A stretch of 64,000 nucleotides of DNA from Anaeramoeba flamelloides (taxonomy: Eukaryota > Metamonada > Anaeramoebidae). Each line of letters starts with the position of its first letter. Within the stretch, counting starts at the first letter, position 1. Shown piece by piece: positions 49,820 to 61,354 of the stretch. The position numbers and the translations under genes are program-made. The stretch lies in the NCBI GenBank assembly GCA_027625915.1, contig JANTQA010000036.1:10871001-10935000 (forward strand), in the 5' to 3' direction. The notes under the pieces were generated by a model. The model saw nothing but the letters and a program-made list of their open reading frames with translations, did no database searches and was not told where the DNA came from.

Positions 49820-50824
49820 TTAATTTTTAGATCTCCAGTCATGAGATACAAAACAAGAGTTATTATTGTTCTGAGAATTAATAGATGCTGTCTTTGTTAA
49901 TAAATTATGGTTTGGTGTGAGAGGATTTCTAGATAAAATTTGTCTTTTTTTGTATAATTGCGAAACTTCACAGAGGATTTCGAGGGGTGTCTTTCTTTCC
50001 AATGTGTTGATTTTGTTTTGGTTTTGGAATTCTATTAACAACATTTCATTTGATAGTTTCTCTGTCATTTTTTCTGGTAAGATTTGTTCTTTATGCTTTG
50101 TTTGTGATTGTTTTTTCTTTTGAAAAGGATTTTGTGTTTGTGAACGATAATCCAGACACTGTTGTTTGAGATTTGTGCTCTCCACAAATTGTGGAAATTG
50201 AAAGTGATCCAAGTTGCTGAAATTTAAATTGGACTTGATTTTCAAGTTGTTGTTATTTATTTGACTTTCCTCTGTTCTTGCATTTTGTTGAGAATTTTGT
50301 AAATTTTTGGAATTGCTTGATGGGAACCTGAGGTGCTTTACTTTTGGTTTCTTTCTGTGTTTTAGTTTTTTCATTTGGCAGTTGAGATTTTTTTGGTTTT
50401 GTGTATTGTTAATCCCTCCTGATCTACCAAAAATTAGCCATTCTCGTGAATAGGGATCTGTGTTGATTAGCGAGTATTGGCGAGAAAAGAAGCTCGACAG
50501 CCCCCTCTCAAGGGATCTTCTTGAAACACATGTGTATTCGGAAAGTTTGTCTAAGCTTTTTCTCAAGAGTTTGATTTCTTTTGGCGGACTTTGGGTTGGT
50601 TCTGGGTCTGGGTCTTTTGTTATTTTTGTGTTTTTCAGTGTGTTTTTTTTTTGTGAAACACCAATGTTTGTGTTCAAGTGCTCAATCGTCAACCCAATTA
50701 TTGAGTGTGGATATAATTGGAGCCACAAGATTAACCTTGACTTAATTGAGTGGGTCTGTTTCAATTTTTTGAGTATAGATTTTTCAGTATCTAATAAACC
50801 AATTTTATTTGAATGGAGATCCAT
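49820..50824 (-). CDS. unrecognised Q/N/K-rich protein, 334 aa
   Basis: This is a single open frame from the first Met (50824) to a stop at 49820. It is far longer than chance frames in this AT background, and its G+C and codon use are like the other genes. I recognise no domain. Residues 1-60 look ordered (helical, with KSRLILWLQLYPHSIIGLTI). A P/T/S/K linker follows, and then residues 85-135 look ordered again (LLRKSLDKLSEYTCVSRRSLERGLSSFF, then SREWLIFGR). The remaining 200 residues are rich in N, Q, K and S and probably disordered. The last 60 residues include a predicted helix (ERKTPLEILCEVSQLYKKRQI). There is no signal peptide or membrane segment, and basic clusters suggest a nuclear location. 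Function is unknown; intron loss or further exons cannot be excluded. Confidence 0.7.
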   Translation of the reverse strand: MDLHSNKIGLLDTEKSILKKLKQTHSIKSRLILWLQLYPHSIIGLTIEHLNTNIGVSQKKNTLKNTKITKDPDPEPTQSPPKEIKLLRKSLDKLSEYTCVSRRSLERGLSSFFSRQYSLINTDPYSREWLIFGRSGGINNTQNQKNLNCQMKKLKHRKKPKVKHLRFPSSNSKNLQNSQQNARTEESQINNNNLKIKSNLNFSNLDHFQFPQFVESTNLKQQCLDYRSQTQNPFQKKKQSQTKHKEQILPEKMTEKLSNEMLLIEFQNQNKINTLERKTPLEILCEVSQLYKKRQILSRNPLTPNHNLLTKTASINSQNNNNSCFVSHDWRSKN

Positions 50825-53800
50825 AACTTTAATTGTGGAAAAAAAAATAATTTTTTGCTTAATTTTAACTTGAATGTAAAGAAAGTAAAAATTAAAATTG
50901 AAAAAATGAGATTTTCCAACAGAGTAAAAATACTAATTGGTTCTAGGTTCTTGTGATTCGTTTAATTCATCAAAATTCCTTTTGAGAGGTTATTATTTTA
51001 ATAAAAAATAAATTCGCATTTTTTTAAGAGAATTAAAAAATATTAAAAAAGTTGGAATTTTTATGTCTATTTTTTTTTTTGCCAATCCAATATGATCTTT
51101 GAAAGACCTTGATTTTGATTCAAAATTTAGAAATCCAATTTTTTACTTGATTTTTAGAATTTGCCACTTTTTTGAAAATGTGATTTCTTTTTAATTATTT
51201 GTAATTTTTTTTTTCAGTAATCAATCAACTAAAAAGAACAGGATCTGGACAGCTCTTTGTTTTGAAGGAATTATACCTATCCATTATGTTTTTTATGATT
51301 TTAAGAACCAATTTATGTTAACATAAATCTGTTGAGAATTAGTGCTTTTTAAACACTAAAATCTAAAACAGGTGTGATCGTTTTCTGAAATTTTTCACTT
51401 TTGTAAATATTATTTAGTTGAAAAGTGAAAATGGTTTTTTCGGTTTAAATATTAAAATTCCAATTATTACTCAATTTGTTTTTCTGAATTATTTGTTTTA
51501 TTTGGATACTTTGTTTTTCAGAAAGAATCCAATTCATAGCGATAAGAAAGATACCCATCACAAAAAAAGATATAAAAATATTATTCACATTTTGACTAAA
51601 AGATAATAATTTTCAAATAAGCCACACTTTCTCAAAAATTGTCCAATTTTAATAGACGAAGAAATTGATTGACGTTATTCTTCAAATAATCTTAACAAAA
51701 TCAAAGTTAAAATTTGGAAAAAAAAAATTTGACTGTTAAAAATGGCATACATTATTTTGAACACATTTTAGATTTAATTCTTGGATTTTAACCACAGGTA
51801 GCAACTTTACCAGTTTTTTGCAAAGAAAATATGATTGGGTATCTTATAAGTATCCTGAAAACAGACGAGATTTAATTATAGGATCATTGATATCCTTTTT
51901 TATGATTTTTTTTTGGTTTTTAGAAAAACCATGATCATTTGCAAAAGTTAAGTGAATAAAACGAAACAACTTTTTCAACACAAAGTCAATTAAAGTGGTG
52001 AAAAAAAAGTGTGTTCCGAGGATAAGATTTGGTGTTTCAAAATATAATCCATTCTTTTTTAACTCCTTGAAGAAATACAATATCTAATCAAGGAGACAAA
52101 ATGCCTCACCAATTGTCAAATCATTTTTGGAAGGTACCTCGTGCTATTTTTAGAACAGTCAAGTTGGGAATCAAATTTTTTTGAAATTTTTTGTAATGAG
52201 AAGATTTTTTGGAAATTATTTTTTGAATGGCAAAAATTCTTTAAAAATTAATTCAATTTTTTTCTATTGAGAAAACTTTTAAACTTGATCAATTCAATAT
52301 ATTTAGGATTTCTTTTTAAATTGTTGAACGTTTACAAACCAATAACCTATTGGGTTGTCTTCTATTTTTTGTTTATTTATCTTTCTCTTCATTCTAAAAT
52401 TTTCGAAAAAATAAAAAATAAAAAATAGCTTTAAATTTGATCCTGTGTTTTTCGAATATCCGCGTATAATTTTGATAACACTATTTTATTTTTATTATTT
52501 TGTGAGATTTATTTTAAGATTATTATTGGAAGGAAGGTTTATAAACAAGACTTGAATAATTTGTTAATGGTAGTACAAGATTATTAACAAAAAAATATTT
52601 ACTATCTTAATTATTCTTTTTTTAATTATTGAGTTTTGGTTCCTTAATAATTTCATTCAGAGAGTATACAACTCTTCATAAAATCGGGGCAATATTCTAT
52701 TTAATTACTATTGGTTGTTTTCCAAGAATAAATAATAATAGTGAGTTAAAAGGGAAAAAATATTCTACTTTGTTAATTAGTTTTTGGTTTTATTCTCATT
52801 TTCAACTTTATAAAAATCTTTATCAACATAAAAATTTGATATCTGAAAAAAATTGACTGTGGCCTTGGGGCCAATGTAATATTTGATTTATCTTATAAGA
52901 AGATGGTTCATTTTGAAAAAAAATTATTTAATGGATTAATTCTCAAGATTTTTTTCTCATATATAAAAAATTAATTTTCTGATCCCAAAATGCCTTTAAA
53001 CATAGAAAAATCTCTGAGAAAGGTAAGGAAATTTTCCATTAAAAAAAATTTGTTGAGAAACCAGATAATATAAACTCTTTTACAAATGAATTTTTATTGA
53101 TTAGATCAGAAGGCTATGTTTTCATATTAGCTCATTTTTAATTTTTTTTTTTTATAATGAGAATTGTTATTCTCAAATTGAACTTTTTAAAATATTCCCA
53201 ATCAGTATCAAAATTTGATATTGAAAAAAATTAGCGTTAGCTTTGTAAATAATGTACAGCTGTTCCAAACCTACTCTGAAAATTGAAAGACAAGAAATTG
53301 ACTTTTTGTTTCCGTTAAATACAAAAAAAAAATTTTCTGTTATAGACTACAATATACATTTTATGGTTTGAGAGAGGTTTTATTAAAAAATTTCTGATTT
53401 GAAAAGACTGAGAAAAAAATCTAGTTGTTTATGAAATAAATTCAAAAATTCAAAACAAAGTTTCCAAAGATCGTAGATATAATTTAATAATTACTTTGAT
53501 ATGGTCTTTCCTTTTGGATTTTAAAGTAAATAGAAATTTAGGATCCACAAAAAAACCTGTAAAATTTTTCAAAATTATTGATCATTTCGAAGCTTTCGAG
53601 TTAAAAAAATCAACTTTTAATATTTACTCTATTGGGAAATTTTTGTTCTATTGTAAAATTTCACTGTTTGTAATAGGCTATCACATAACCATAAAATCCT
53701 TTCATACAAAGGCAAGTATGAGATAGAAAATAAATTTTCTATTTATCATAGATTTCACCGTTGAGTTTGGAAAGGTTGTATTATTTGATATATCTGAAAA

Positions 53801-55599
53801 GAAACCAAAAGCCAATAAACAAAATTTAATATTTTATCCCTTTTCACTGATTTTTGTTTTTTAATAAACTTTATCTCTTTTTTTTATTTCTGGTTTATTA
53901 ATAGATAAATAAATAAATAAAAATAAAAAAAATTAACACATGTAAAAAAATTTTTGAAAGTTTCATTAAAAGTTAGTTTAAAAGTCTTTAATAATCATTT
54001 AAAATAAAAAAAAAATTTTTTTCCTATTATATTATCCCTTTTGTGTTTTTAATAACTTTGATTTGTTTTATAATTTTTTATGAATTAGAATAAAAATTAT
54101 AAAAGTTTTTTTAGGGGATTTATCTTATTGAACTTGATTTCATGTAAAAAATGTTCGGAAACAATCCAACTCATCCTTATGAATGCTTTTTTTTTTCTTG
54201 AAATTATTTATTGAAAACCCAAGTGCTTAAAAATATTCCGTATTTTTTAAGGATATTTTGATAAATTTCAATTTTTTCATTAATGGAAATACTTTTCAAT
54301 TAAGCTCACGATAGAGAAAATATGTTAGAGTTTTTTGTGTATTATATGATAAAAAATTCCATTTAATTAAGTTTTGGAGATTAATCAATTTTTTTTATTT
54401 TTGAGTTAAATTATTTTTTTGTTATTTTTTTCTTTCATCCCCAAAAGACTTTCTTATCTTTCCTAAAGGCAATTAGAATGTTACTTAAAATATCAAATAT
54501 ACTGAAATCTTTTCTCTTTGATATAGGCTGAATTGATAACTATTTTCATTAAAGAAAAAATCGTAAATTTCTCAAAAAAATATTTTAAATTTCAGGAAAC
54601 ATTTTTTTAAAAATTTTATTGATGACATAAAAGATAATTTAAAAAAAAAAAGGTTTTTTTCATGTTGAAAAGTTTATTTTTTTCAAATGTTGAAGACTTT
54701 GATATTTTTGAAATTTAGTTTCAATTCATAAATAAATTCATACAAATGAGCAGATATTTATAAAGGTGTATTGTAATTCAATCTGAACTTTCCAAGTATA
54801 TAATCCAAACTAAAAAAAATATCATACTTTTAAAGTATACAAGAGTTATTTAATTAAATTCTTATATTTATACAGTTATTGAAAAAAAGTGATAACTTTT
54901 TCTAAATTTAATTTCATTTTTTTCATTCCAAATCTTTTTTATAATGTCAAGCCAAGTTATTTAGTAAAAAAAAAATAATATGGCAACTTATTAATATTCG
55001 GATTAAGAAACATGGAAATATATGTAATATGTAAATAAAAAACCAAAATCGAAATGAAAAAATATAAGAATAATTAAAAAAAAAATCCAAAAGAAAAAAA
55101 TAAAAGATAGCACTTCTATAAACAACACTTGAATAAACTTTTAAAACAACCAAAAAAATAAAACAAAATTAACCAAAAATTGTCTACTTATATTTTTGGG
55201 GTTTCCTAATTAAATTTTGTTTTGGATTTATTATTATTATTATTTTACTAATTTAATTTTAAAAAAGCTATTTATTTTATTTTTTTTCCCTTTTCCCTTT
55301 TTTCTTTCGTTTTGTATTTTTTCAGTTTCAAGAATAAAAAATATTTACTTTTACTTGATTTAATTTTTTCTAATATCTGTTTTCAGTTAATGAAAGAAAA
55401 AATATCTTTTGATTGGAAAACTTTTTCAAGGTATAATTTGGATTAAAATCACTAAATAAAATTTATTGGTTCTTGCAAACAGTAGATTCTCTGTTTTAGT
55501 ATAATATCACTTAATTTCAATAAAAAAAAAAAATAATAATATTAAATTTTTTTTATCAAAGTCTTTTATTAAAAATCAGGTTTTTAAATAATTAATAAC
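50825..55599. other. long AT-rich interval, short exon-like stretches only
   Basis: No complete gene could be assembled. On the + strand between 51220 and 52190 a few short stretches look more protein-like than the surroundings: one with RIWTALCFEGIIPIHYVFYD near 51240-51310, one with KYDWVSYKYPENRRDL after an ACAG acceptor near 51797, and one beginning MPHQLSNHFWKVPRA at 52099. They may be remains of a mobile or host gene. The rest shows only AT-rich spacer. Confidence 0.4.
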
Positions 55600-56087
55600 A
55601 ATTTTATATTCAAGGGATTCCGTTGAAAAAGCGAATTATATGTTTTTAAAGAGTTTGCATTTAAATAAGAAAAAATTATTTTGAAAAACTTTAAAATTGA
55701 AATCTTTTTTTTACTTTTTGACTTTTTTTTTTTCAATTTTTTTACCAAGTAATTCATTTGCAAAATTTTTTCATAAAAAGATCAATAGTTACTGTGTAAG
55801 ATGTGTTATTTTAAAGTTATCAAATAGTAAAAATGATTGTATGAGAAATGACATTGATTTTTATTAGGATTTTTATGTGATCTTCAATTGAAGATCAAAT
55901 ATGAACATTTTTCTTTTTCTCAATATTTCCCCAAGAATTAGACTTATGAAATTTTAAAGAAAAACTATTAGTTTTTTAGATTTTATTCCATAAATATATG
56001 AACTCTTCTACGATGTGTGTTATTCTACTTATTTCCTATTTGTATTTCAAATCTCAATTATATAAAATAATTGATATTTTAAAAATA
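55600..56087. repeat. dispersed repeat, partner at 16780-17450
   Basis: Same-strand diverged match to 16780-17450, ending at TAAAATAATTGATATTTTAAAAATA. A MITE (copy E) is inserted directly at this right edge. Confidence 0.55.
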
Positions 56088-56285
56088 CAGTCAGTTTCAC
56101 TTTTAAGGCACAAACTTTCAACGAAATTTAAGGCACCAAAAAAATCTTAAATTAAAGCACAAAATTCAAATTCTAGTAAAAATAAATTGTAAAAAAAAAA
56201 ATTCCAAATTTTGTGCCTTAATTTGAGATTTTTTTTGTGCCTTAAATTTCGTTGAAAGTTTGTGCCTTAAAAGTGAAACTGACTG
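56088..56285. mobile_element. palindromic TA-flanked MITE, copy E
   Basis: A 198 bp intact member with termini CAGTCAGTTTCACTTTTAAGG and their inverse, TA on each side. It is very close in sequence to copies B, C and F. Each arm carries three AAGGCACAAA-type motifs about 27-30 bp apart. Confidence 0.93.
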
Positions 56286-56485
56286 TATGTTAACCTTTGA
56301 TAGAACCAAACTTTACATCAAAACTTTTGAAAAGTACCTTTCTTTCAACTTCTACCTGGTCTTGAAAAGTTCATTATTTGCTTTTATTAAAAACTAAAAG
56401 TCAACCATTAAAAATTTTTATAAAAAAAAAAAATTATCCCGTTTTTTAAAAATTGTCAAGATTTTATTAAAAACAGAAAATTTTT

Positions 56486-57586
56486 ATTTTTTATACTTTT
56501 TACCTTTTCCAAATTTCCCTTCTTAAGTTGCTTGGGCTCTATGTTCCTTCTCTTTTTGTTTTTTTAGGTGTTTGGGAAAGGTAAAAAGTATAAAAAATCA
56601 TTATAAGAATTGGTTGACCTGATCATGACTAACCCAACCAAACTTGTTCATGATCAAATCTTCGACGAGGAATTATGCAACTGAACTGAATCCAACGAAT
56701 TCGATCTGAAACCAACCAAAGTGAACCGAATTGAACTTTCCATACTATCTGACAGTCGTTACTTTGACTGGGTTTTTGCTGTCGAGTCGGTATCTTGTAC
56801 TGGGGTTTTGCGAAAACAAGATTTGGGAAACTTACAAAAAAAAAAAAAAATAAAATAATAAAAAAAAAAAAACACAAAAAAAAAAAGGCAAAGCAACTGA
56901 AAAGAAAATTTCGAAAACCAAATCTTATTCTTAAAAACCAGAGCTTTTTAGATTCAACCCATCTATAAAGTTCTAAATCAAAATTTAATAAACAGCAGTT
57001 TTCATTTGATCTATAGTTGTTCAAATATTTAGAACTCTTTATTAAAACAACCTATGGTGGCGATCCAAAAAAAAACGACATAAAAAGAAACAACCACCAG
57101 CCCATTCAACACTTGGGGCACAAAAAAAACTTTTCACTGAAAGTTTTTTCTTTTTTCTACAGTCAGTTTCACTTTTAAGGCACAAACTTTCAACGAAATT
57201 TAAGGCACATAAAAAATCTCAAATTAAGGCACAAAATTCAAATTCTAGTAAATATAAATTGTAAAAAAATAAATTCCAAATTATGTGCTTTAATTTGAGA
57301 TTTTTTGTGCCTTAAATTTCGTTGAAAGTTTGTGCCTTAAAAGTGAAACTGACTGTATTATTTTTTGACTCTCTTTCATTTCTTGCTTTTCTTTCTCTTT
57401 TTCTTGTCTTTTTTCCGAAATAATTTATTCTTTTCATTTTTTAAAGAAAAGATATCCTTTGAGCAGTAATCCTGCTTACATTATAGTTAGGATAAAAAAC
57501 CCTAAATACAATTTTAGAGTTTCAGGCAAATAGGAGGTAATTTTGTTGAATCACCTCTGCTCAACAATAAAAAAAAAAAAAAAAAA
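56486..57586 (+). mobile_element. poly(A)-tailed retroposon, copy 2 with 17 bp target duplication
   Basis: It starts after AAAAACAGAAAATTTTT (56469-56485) and ends in an A-run at 57567-57586, which is followed by the same 17 bases at 57582-57598 (the A's overlap). The unit is about 900 bp without its inserted MITE. An internal A-rich tract (about 56836-56887) separates two halves, a layout that recalls dimeric SINEs. I find no tRNA, 7SL or 5S resemblance, no reverse transcriptase and no long terminal repeats. It would need another element's machinery to move. The closeness to copy 1 suggests recent activity. Confidence 0.82.
57160..57355. mobile_element. palindromic TA-flanked MITE, copy F
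   Basis: A 196 bp member within retroposon copy 2. At the equivalent place in copy 1 (near 32140) the sequence reads through a single TA, giving a second filled/empty pair. Confidence 0.95.
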
Positions 57587-57868
57587 CAGAAAATTTTTCA
57601 TTCAGTATTCTAAAAAAAAAAAAAGTTCATAGTTTTTTAAAATAGGTATTTTAAAAATAATATTAATTTGTAAATTAAGAAAAACAAAAAATAATAATAA
57701 TAATAAAAAAAAAAAACATTAATAATTTAATTATAATTTATTTTTTTGAATTTATGAATTATTATTATGAAACTATTAAATTTTCTTAAGAATAATTAAT
57801 CCATTAATAAGAATTTTTAAGATAAACAAAATAAAAAAAAAAGATCTTAACGAGAATAAACAAGAAAA

Positions 57869-60800
57869 TTAGAATTGGATGTAACCAATTTTATTAAGTT
57901 CTTGTAGTGTTATTATTTCTAAAATCCAATTTTTAATGTTAATTCTTTTCAAATTAGATTTCAAAAAGTCTAAAAAAATTTTCGTTTTGGCACTTTTTTT
58001 CCTGCATACTGCGCGGAAGGCAAACAAAACAATTCCACGTAGATCACTTTCCCAAAGAATTTTTGATTGTTGATTAATGATTGGCAAGATATTTTCCGAC
58101 AAAGTATTTAAGATGGTATTGAGTATTGATATTATTAAAGTGTTGTGTGCCTGTATTCTTGAGATTCCTTTATGGGAATTGGTCATAATATATTCTATAA
58201 TTTTGACATTTTTATAATTCCATATTAACACGAATTTCATTATAATGACTAGAATTAATTTATACATGTTTGAGATAATCGGATGGATATCATCATTAAT
58301 GAATTGGGAAAAAAACATTTTAGCACAACGATTTTGCAAAGTGGATCGGATTCTAATATTGATTCTATCTATCGACGGCACGGATGTGTAATGTATCAAG
58401 ACTGAATTTGATAATCTTTGCCAAGAGAAGTTTTCATAATTTTCGTAAATTGAAAGGTTTTCAATGTTGATTAATAATTTACACCATTTAAAATATTTGT
58501 CTACATTTTTTGTAATAATCTTCTTATCTATAACACAGCTAAAGGAGGTTTTAATTTTGTCAGAATTGATTGAAATGCCATATTCCTGGAACCCAGGCAA
58601 CATCAATTTTAAAAAAGAGATGGCCAAATCCTTCTTTGGTGTGATAAAGAAAAAGTCGTCGATCATTCTAATTAGTAAACTGTCTGGGTGATTTAAGTAT
58701 TCCGCTAATACCGTGCGTTCGAAATTTCCATAAAAAATTGAGCTTAATAAAGTTGACAATACTGATCCCTGTGGGATGCCCCTTTTCTGGATGTAGAATT
58801 GTCCAGAAAGTTTGATTAATGACTGCTTAATATGCTTAGATACTAAATCAATTATTTCGTTTTTACAGATTCTATTTATATACACTTGATCAACAAATAG
58901 CGTATCTAAATATTTTTTTGAATAAATATTATTAATTAATTCAAAAAAGTTTGGGATCTTATCACCAGTTGAGACCCATATTTTTTTTTTAACTTTAAAT
59001 TTGGATCCAATTTGTGAATAAATTAAAAAGTTTTTAAAACTATAACTTTCTTCTTGAATAAGTTCATTTAATATTTCAATCATTTTTTCCTGTGGAATAG
59101 AATCAAAGCATTTTTCCACATCAACAGAAACAAAATAATATTTCTGCAGATCAATTTTTGTATTTTGTGATATTGTCATTGGTGGTGTGTTACCTTTTGG
59201 TATTTTTAGAGAAGAAGAATTTGATATTGGTGTTGGTCGAAGTTTATGTGGTACTGATAATGATATTGATGATGATGATGATGAAATTGGATAATTAACA
59301 GAATTAGAAGAAGTGGAAGTGGAAGTGGTAGTAGTGGTGACCAAAGAAGACGAAGAAGAAGAAGAAGAAGAAGAAGTATTAAAAGTGTTGTTATTTTTAT
59401 TAATTTTTCTTCTCTTTGCAAAATCATAAAATTTTTTCGAAATTGAAAAATTACCAAAAACACTGGCACCATAAGGAGTCGGGTTCTTTTTTCTTTCATA
59501 AGTTAATAATTCAAAAATGATTTTTAATCTTTTGTTCACGCTTGTATAGTAATTGTTATCATGATTATGATTCATCTTCTTTCTTTTCGATAGATTCATT
59601 ATTGGTCTGATGCCATTTTTTTTCGGTAACAATCTAATTCTGGCATAGCCAAGTTTGTTCTGTTCTAAAATCTCAAGGGCGCTTTTAAAAGTGATTCTCT
59701 TCAAATGGGTTTTTTTAAATTTTTCAAAAAAGATTGTTTCAATTTTGGACCAAATTTCCCGTCGATAAAAGACCACCCTCTTTTTGCTAAGCACTGTGTC
59801 GGTGAAATAGAATAGCCTGGAGAGAAAGATACTAATCACTTCTTCATATAGCCATAGGATTATGATGGCTAAATTTTTTTCTTTTTTTTCTTGTAGGATG
59901 ATGTTGCTAATCCACACGATATTGTTGCAATTTGAGAAAATCGGTTCCGAAATCTCTTTGATATTAATTTCTTCTTTAATTTTTAATTGCAAATACTTGC
60001 GGACACCAGAACAGAAGTTTTTCAGATTCTTTTTGGTTCCAAATAATTCGATTGGCAGGATCTTTTTGAGAAATATGGTACTGATCGTCATTACCGTTTT
60101 TAATGGGGTTTGCATTGTAACCAATTCACTCAAGGGTTTGTTTCTCCAATTTTTGGGAAGCGCCAAATACCGATTGAATGCTTGTCTCCAATTAAACGAC
60201 TTATAATTGTTCTTCAAGTTCTTTAAGATATTTTCCAATTTGCAATTGTCTTGCTTATTTAAAGACAGCCCTCCATATTGCAAAAACAATTTTTCTACGA
60301 TAAAGCCTTGTAAGCTATTATTCGATTTATTAGTTTTGTTTTGAAGAGTCTTTTCTATGAGCATCTCGCTTTTGATTTCTTTTTGAATTTCGTTTTTTAG
60401 ATCGTCTTCTTCATTTATTTCGTCCTGTTCTATATTTAGATCTTGCTCTTGTTGTTTTTCTTGTTCTTGTTCATGCTCATGCCCATACTCTTGTTCTTTT
60501 TCTTGCTCGTGTTCCTGTAATTTTCTCCTTAAAAAATGATCTTTTGGAAATAAAAATTTTGTTGGCTTTGTTCGGAAATATAAAGTCTTCTCTCGGGATA
60601 TGTATCGTTCCCGGGGATCATTTAAAGACACCTCTTTATTATTGAACCAGGTTGACGACAAATCGAAAATTGGTGTTCCAGTTAATTGGATATAACAATC
60701 ATTTTTCGTTTTAATGATTAGTGTTGCTGATCTTAAAAGGTACAGCATCAAGTCGTCACCAATTCTTGAAAGTAAGATTAGAAAATCATTCTCGACTAAA

Positions 60801-61339
60801 TACATTGCCCCGCTCGAAGGGTAGCAACAATAAATACCCTTGTCTTGAAGTAAGTCGCCTAATTGGGGGGCCTTGTTATACAGACGATAATTATACGATC
60901 GCCTTTTGTAGCCCCAACACAAAACGTTTCGTGGCAAAGATCGGTTCTTGTGCTTTTCAAAGATCAACCTCCGAGCTTGCTTAATGAGATCTAGCTGTGC
61001 TTGTAACAACTGGGACTGATCCAGCCCTTTCATGTTTTGAAACACTTTGCCTTTTTTACATTCTTCATTAATGCACACGTTCAAATCATTGAGGAAATCT
61101 TTATAAGATTTTGGATCTTCTTCTTCAAAAATTTTGACACAATCCGGGTTCCTTTCATTCAAAAATTGTTCAACACTTCCTGAATATTTGAACTTTGAAG
61201 AAAGTAATTTTAAAAAGGCCGCGTTATTTGTTTTTTTTTGATAATTATTAATTTGTGGAAAAAGATTCTTATTCCTTGATTTGTCTTTTGTCAATAGTCT
61301 TCTTCTTTTAAGTTGAAATTGTGTTGAAATTCCACTCAT
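57869..61339 (-). CDS. TERT: telomerase reverse transcriptase, single exon
   Basis: This is a 1156-residue catalytic subunit that copies the telomerase RNA template onto chromosome ends. A TEN domain is recognisable at about 135-230 (RNVLCWGYK, RIGDDLMLYLL, CYIQLTGTPIFDL). The RNA-binding domain covers about 345-570 and includes the CP/T region (YFTDTVLSKKRVVFYRREIW). RT motifs follow: motif 1 LLPKKNGIRPIMNL (570-583), motif A VSVDVEKCFD (D740), an IFD-like insertion, motif B' QKRGIPQGSVLSTLL (851-865), motif C RMIDDFFF (D894, D895), motif D near GISINSDKIKTSF and motif E KWCKLLIN (951-958). The C-terminal extension is complete. All three catalytic Asp are present and the reading frame is whole. 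Two low-complexity inserts are unusual: an E/Q/H-rich run (275-325) and an S/T-rich run (650-700) placed between motifs 2 and A. No introns. The Met at 61339 is the first after the upstream repeats. Confidence 0.96.
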   Translation of the reverse strand: MSGISTQFQLKRRRLLTKDKSRNKNLFPQINNYQKKTNNAAFLKLLSSKFKYSGSVEQFLNERNPDCVKIFEEEDPKSYKDFLNDLNVCINEECKKGKVFQNMKGLDQSQLLQAQLDLIKQARRLIFEKHKNRSLPRNVLCWGYKRRSYNYRLYNKAPQLGDLLQDKGIYCCYPSSGAMYLVENDFLILLSRIGDDLMLYLLRSATLIIKTKNDCYIQLTGTPIFDLSSTWFNNKEVSLNDPRERYISREKTLYFRTKPTKFLFPKDHFLRRKLQEHEQEKEQEYGHEHEQEQEKQQEQDLNIEQDEINEEDDLKNEIQKEIKSEMLIEKTLQNKTNKSNNSLQGFIVEKLFLQYGGLSLNKQDNCKLENILKNLKNNYKSFNWRQAFNRYLALPKNWRNKPLSELVTMQTPLKTVMTISTIFLKKILPIELFGTKKNLKNFCSGVRKYLQLKIKEEINIKEISEPIFSNCNNIVWISNIILQEKKEKNLAIIILWLYEEVISIFLSRLFYFTDTVLSKKRVVFYRREIWSKIETIFFEKFKKTHLKRITFKSALEILEQNKLGYARIRLLPKKNGIRPIMNLSKRKKMNHNHDNNYYTSVNKRLKIIFELLTYERKKNPTPYGASVFGNFSISKKFYDFAKRRKINKNNNTFNTSSSSSSSSSSLVTTTTTSTSTSSNSVNYPISSSSSSISLSVPHKLRPTPISNSSSLKIPKGNTPPMTISQNTKIDLQKYYFVSVDVEKCFDSIPQEKMIEILNELIQEESYSFKNFLIYSQIGSKFKVKKKIWVSTGDKIPNFFELINNIYSKKYLDTLFVDQVYINRICKNEIIDLVSKHIKQSLIKLSGQFYIQKRGIPQGSVLSTLLSSIFYGNFERTVLAEYLNHPDSLLIRMIDDFFFITPKKDLAISFLKLMLPGFQEYGISINSDKIKTSFSCVIDKKIITKNVDKYFKWCKLLINIENLSIYENYENFSWQRLSNSVLIHYTSVPSIDRINIRIRSTLQNRCAKMFFSQFINDDIHPIISNMYKLILVIIMKFVLIWNYKNVKIIEYIMTNSHKGISRIQAHNTLIISILNTILNTLSENILPIINQQSKILWESDLRGIVLFAFRAVCRKKSAKTKIFLDFLKSNLKRINIKNWILEIITLQELNKIGYIQF

Positions 61340-61354
61340 TAATGAATCATTCGC

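Noticed and set aside
56690-56710. Possible Pol III B box (TTCGATCTG) in the retroposon
   Set aside because: Poor match to the consensus and not conserved in copy 1, where the first T is replaced; no A box at the right distance.
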